Origin: UTCHB3 sp964625575
Lineage (GTDB): Bacteria; Bacteroidota; Ignavibacteria; Ignavibacteriales; Ignavibacteriaceae
Reading direction: 5' to 3'
Length of the DNA stretch: 64,000 bases
Assembly (NCBI GenBank): GCA_964625575.1
Contig: CAZVBQ010000002.1
Coordinates: 248,001 to 312,000, forward strand
The position numbers were made by a program, and so were the translations under genes. Positions 61,679 to 64,000 of this stretch are shown here, piece by piece (the stretch's first letter is position 1; each line of letters begins with the position of its first letter). The notes beneath the pieces are model-generated. The model did no database searches, was not told the DNA's origin, and was given only the letters and a program-made list of their open reading frames with translations.

Positions 61679-62628
61679 TCACTTGTAATTCGGTATGGTG
61701 TATTTAACGGCACCTTTGACATAATATGCTGCTGAAGTTATCGATCTGTGCGGGGGATCAGAGCTTTCACCTGAAAGGCTCTCATTTATAGGTATCTGAC
61801 CGTTCACAACGGGGAAAGTGAAATCGACTACAATATTCCAGTTGTTTTTGTATTGGTCGCTCGCGTAAACTATCACGCGGTACTCACCATCTTTTGCCAT
61901 TACCTTCGGTTTGAATTCTGATGAATATCCAACCGATTTGGCGAATTTGCCCGCTTTCCCGGGATGATTTTTGAAATCGTCGTATTGAGCGGGACCGGCT
62001 GTCATTAGAACCTCACCATTCTGCAACACTTCGGTTTTCAGCTCAAGTGTTCTCTCCAGTTCACCACTGTTTGTGCTCCAATACCATTTCGGATCGGGCG
62101 GACCCTCGAACCAGAAATTAACGATTCCACCATTTGATCCGTCATCCACATAGATATAAGCCATTTCCTTCCACGGGCCCGAGCAGGCATAGTAGGCTTT
62201 ACCGTCAATCTTGTCATGTTTATCTCGAATGGGGTCTCCCAGAAAACCTTGCCATTGCCGAGGAATTCAAGTTTGTATTTGCCGGGGGAGAATATTGGGA
62301 GGTTGGGGTAATCACTGGACGGGTGACCTTTGGGTGAGAATTTCAGACACCCGGTAACCTTTGCCCAGTCGCCGTCGTAGTTCGCTGTGAATTGCCAGGT
62401 GGCATCCGCGAAGATCTTACCATTTGCATCTTTTATGGCAGTTTTAAGTTCCTCCCCGCTCTGCATCCCCTTTATGTTCCATTCAGTCTTCGGGTACCAC
62501 TTGCCGTCTTCCATCACATTCAGGATGGACTCGGTCACTGTGGTCCAGGTAGGGCCTTTGCAACCGGCACTGGAATCAATATTAAACAGGACCAGAACCA
62601 TGAACGAAAACAGTAACAACTTCTTCAT
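61679..62628 (-). pseudogene. Exported protein of unknown function broken by a one-base frameshift
   Basis: The first frame (from 62628, AAGGAG upstream, signal peptide 'LLLFSFMVLVLFNIDSSAG') reads well up to '...WETPFEINM' and then turns into an Arg-rich stretch that is not protein-like. The continuation 'DKIDGKAYYACSGPWKE', then 'MAYIYVDDGSNGGIVNFWFE', is in the next frame and runs to 61679. Adding one base near 62215 (ATGACAAG to ATGGACAAG) would restore an intact protein of about 316 aa. It may be a real mutation or an assembly error. No family recognised; probably a periplasmic beta-rich protein. Confidence 0.8.
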
Positions 62629-62774
62629 TGTTAACTCCTTGAACAAGTTTTTGATTGGTCGGAGGTAACTTAAGAAAATAATTGCAATAAAATGGTGAGA
62701 AAGCGTTAATTTCTGAGAAGCAAATTTTTCAAATACTGATTCGTCAAAATCGGTGAAATAATCAGTTAATCGTA

Positions 62775-64000
62775 ATGCATCTACTTACCATCTCCCCCGA
62801 AAAAGCGATCAGCAAAGCCTTCCTGAAATCGGCTGTTCAGAAGAAACAGTTTGACCTTTTCAAATCGCAACTTACCCTGCTTTTTTCAAGAATTGATGAA
62901 TCTGAATCGGAAGAGAATCAAAAGAATCTTCTCTCAGACCTTTTGAAAAATTCCCTCTACGAGGGGAAATATGAAATAAACACAAAAGGCAGGATCGATC
63001 TTGTTATTTCCCACGGAAGAAGCGCGAAAGACAACCCCGGGGTTCTGATCGAGGTGAAAAGGCAATCGAACAAAACCGAGATGATCACCACCGGCAGACC
63101 GAACTGCAAGGCGCTTCATGAGTTGGTGCTTTATTACATGGAGGAGCGGAGCAAGAACGAGAACTTTGAGATCAAGCATGTTATCGCGACAAACATTCAG
63201 GAATGGTACATTTTTGACGCGGTTCAATTTGAAAAACTGATCTATAAGAACAAAGTATTCTTTAAAAAATACAGGGAGTGGGCTGATGGTTTACTGGGCG
63301 TTCCTCAGACTGACTGGTTTTATTCCGAACTTGCCAGACCATTCATTGAAAACGAGATCGAGAGTTTAACAGCGGTTCACGTGGTATTGAAAGATTATTT
63401 GAATCCGGAAACCACCGATGAAGAACTCGCGCTACTTCTTAAACTCCTTTCTCCGCAGCACCTTCTTAAACAGCCACACGCGAACGACAGCAACATCCTT
63501 AACAAAGACTTCTACTATGAACTCCTGCACATTCTTGGACTTGAAGAGAAGAAAGATAACACCAAGAAGATAATCGGCAGGGTCGAGGAAGGTTACCGTA
63601 ACGAAGGAAGCCTGCTTGAAAACGCCATCAATATTCTTAAGGTCAGGAACAGACTGTCACTTCTCTCAAATCCTGAACAATATGGCAGTACGGAAGAAGA
63701 GCAGATATTCAGTGTGGCTCTTGAATTGTGCATAACCTGGTTGAACCGGGTGTTGTTTCTGAAACTGCTCGAAGGACAGTTGGTTGGTTACCACAAACAA
63801 GATGACGGATACCGGTTCCTGAACGAAAGAAGAATAAAGGATTTTGATGAACTCAATGAGCTCTTTTTCGAAGTGCTTGCGGTCAGTCACGATCAGCGAA
63901 GCACGGGTATCAATGCCAAGTATGAGAATATCCCCTATTTGAACAGCTCACTTTTTGAGGAAACGGATCTCGAACGCGCCACCATTACCATCAGTGAGTT
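62775..64000 (+). CDS. Type IIG restriction-modification enzyme (Eco57I-like), 5' part
   Basis: At least 408 codons, open to the end of the window. 'KGRIDLVISHG' and 'GVLIEVKRQSNKTEM' (about residues 75-105) form a PD-(D/E)XK nuclease site. 'CKALHELVLYYMEER', 'EIKHVIATNIQEWYIFDA' and 'SELARPFIENEI' match the N-terminal region of large single-chain enzymes that carry an N6-adenine methylase domain (NPPY) further on, which lies beyond the window. They both cut and methylate a short asymmetric site. The start ATG has no obvious ribosome site. Confidence 0.85.
   Translation, partial: MHLLTISPEKAISKAFLKSAVQKKQFDLFKSQLTLLFSRIDESESEENQKNLLSDLLKNSLYEGKYEINTKGRIDLVISHGRSAKDNPGVLIEVKRQSNKTEMITTGRPNCKALHELVLYYMEERSKNENFEIKHVIATNIQEWYIFDAVQFEKLIYKNKVFFKKYREWADGLLGVPQTDWFYSELARPFIENEIESLTAVHVVLKDYLNPETTDEELALLLKLLSPQHLLKQPHANDSNILNKDFYYELLHILGLEEKKDNTKKIIGRVEEGYRNEGSLLENAINILKVRNRLSLLSNPEQYGSTEEEQIFSVALELCITWLNRVLFLKLLEGQLVGYHKQDDGYRFLNERRIKDFDELNELFFEVLAVSHDQRSTGINAKYENIPYLNSSLFEETDLERATITISE

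Overview
The window looks like a chromosomal segment of a Gram-negative, rod-type Bacteroidota/Ignavibacteriota relative, probably an Ignavibacteria-like lineage. This is an inference. It rests on three exported proteins whose C-termini end in a type IX secretion (T9SS) sorting module with the 'NFPNPFNP / NYPNPFNP' signature (genes at 6042, 41191 and 49612), on a TonB-dependent receptor paired with a DUF4249 lipoprotein, on an archaeal/fungal-type aspartate-semialdehyde dehydrogenase, and on a bifunctional glutamate formiminotransferase-cyclodeaminase. A 100-N scaffold gap at 20953-21052 shows that this is a draft assembly.

Layout. 1-6.9 kb: the 3' part of a large Omp85-type outer-membrane protein, an orphan-looking beta-class DNA methyltransferase, an exported GH13 pullulanase-like enzyme and a T9SS cargo protein. 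7-12.6 kb: a DnaQ-type exonuclease, asd, an XRE-ImmA/PIN toxin-antitoxin-like pair, an exported M20 amidohydrolase and dapB (asd and dapB are both lysine-pathway genes). 13-20.4 kb: an AlbA_2 ATP-binding protein, MsrB, glutamine synthetase, a Tat-exported phosphoesterase and FTCD. 20.4-24.1 kb: a GxxExxY gene, a carbamoyltransferase/SxtJ/DUF5989 trio and a four-helix-bundle (S23) gene, with the GxxExxY and S23 genes sitting in blocks of short word-like repeats. 24-31.2 kb: an SLC13 transporter, mobile mystery proteins A and B (HTH plus Fic), several exported or membrane proteins of unknown role, Trm112, Aat and DUF2721.

31.3-40 kb is a complete potassium-uptake locus: a sigma-54 activator, kdpF, kdpA, kdpB, kdpC, a KdpD sensor that lacks its kinase half, and a separate histidine kinase. 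A good sigma-54 promoter (GG-N10-GC) lies just upstream of kdpF. The usual KdpE (OmpR-type) regulator is absent, so Kdp control appears to have been moved onto an NtrC-type circuit.

40-49.2 kb: a Yip1 membrane protein, a large T9SS cargo protein, a lytic transglycosylase, rpiA, a CheB-like protein whose catalytic serine is glycine, and a TonB receptor/DUF4249 pair. 49.2-49.6 kb is a non-coding repeat block with a 63-bp tandem array. 49.6-61.3 kb: an eight-heme c-type cytochrome carrying a T9SS signal, an OmpR-type two-component pair, a TPR histidine kinase, a CusA/CzcA-CzcB metal efflux pair with a small His-rich exported protein, and a DUF2911 protein. 61.4-64 kb: tRNA-Ser(GCT), an exported protein broken by a one-base frameshift, and the 5' part of a type IIG restriction-modification enzyme that runs off the window.

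A theme across the window is intergenic blocks of short repeated words, often facing each other as inverted arms and starting within a few bases of stop codons (2466, 3660, 18365, 20424, 23545, 24040, 43055, 49188). Two of them enclose small single-gene cassettes (GxxExxY and S23).
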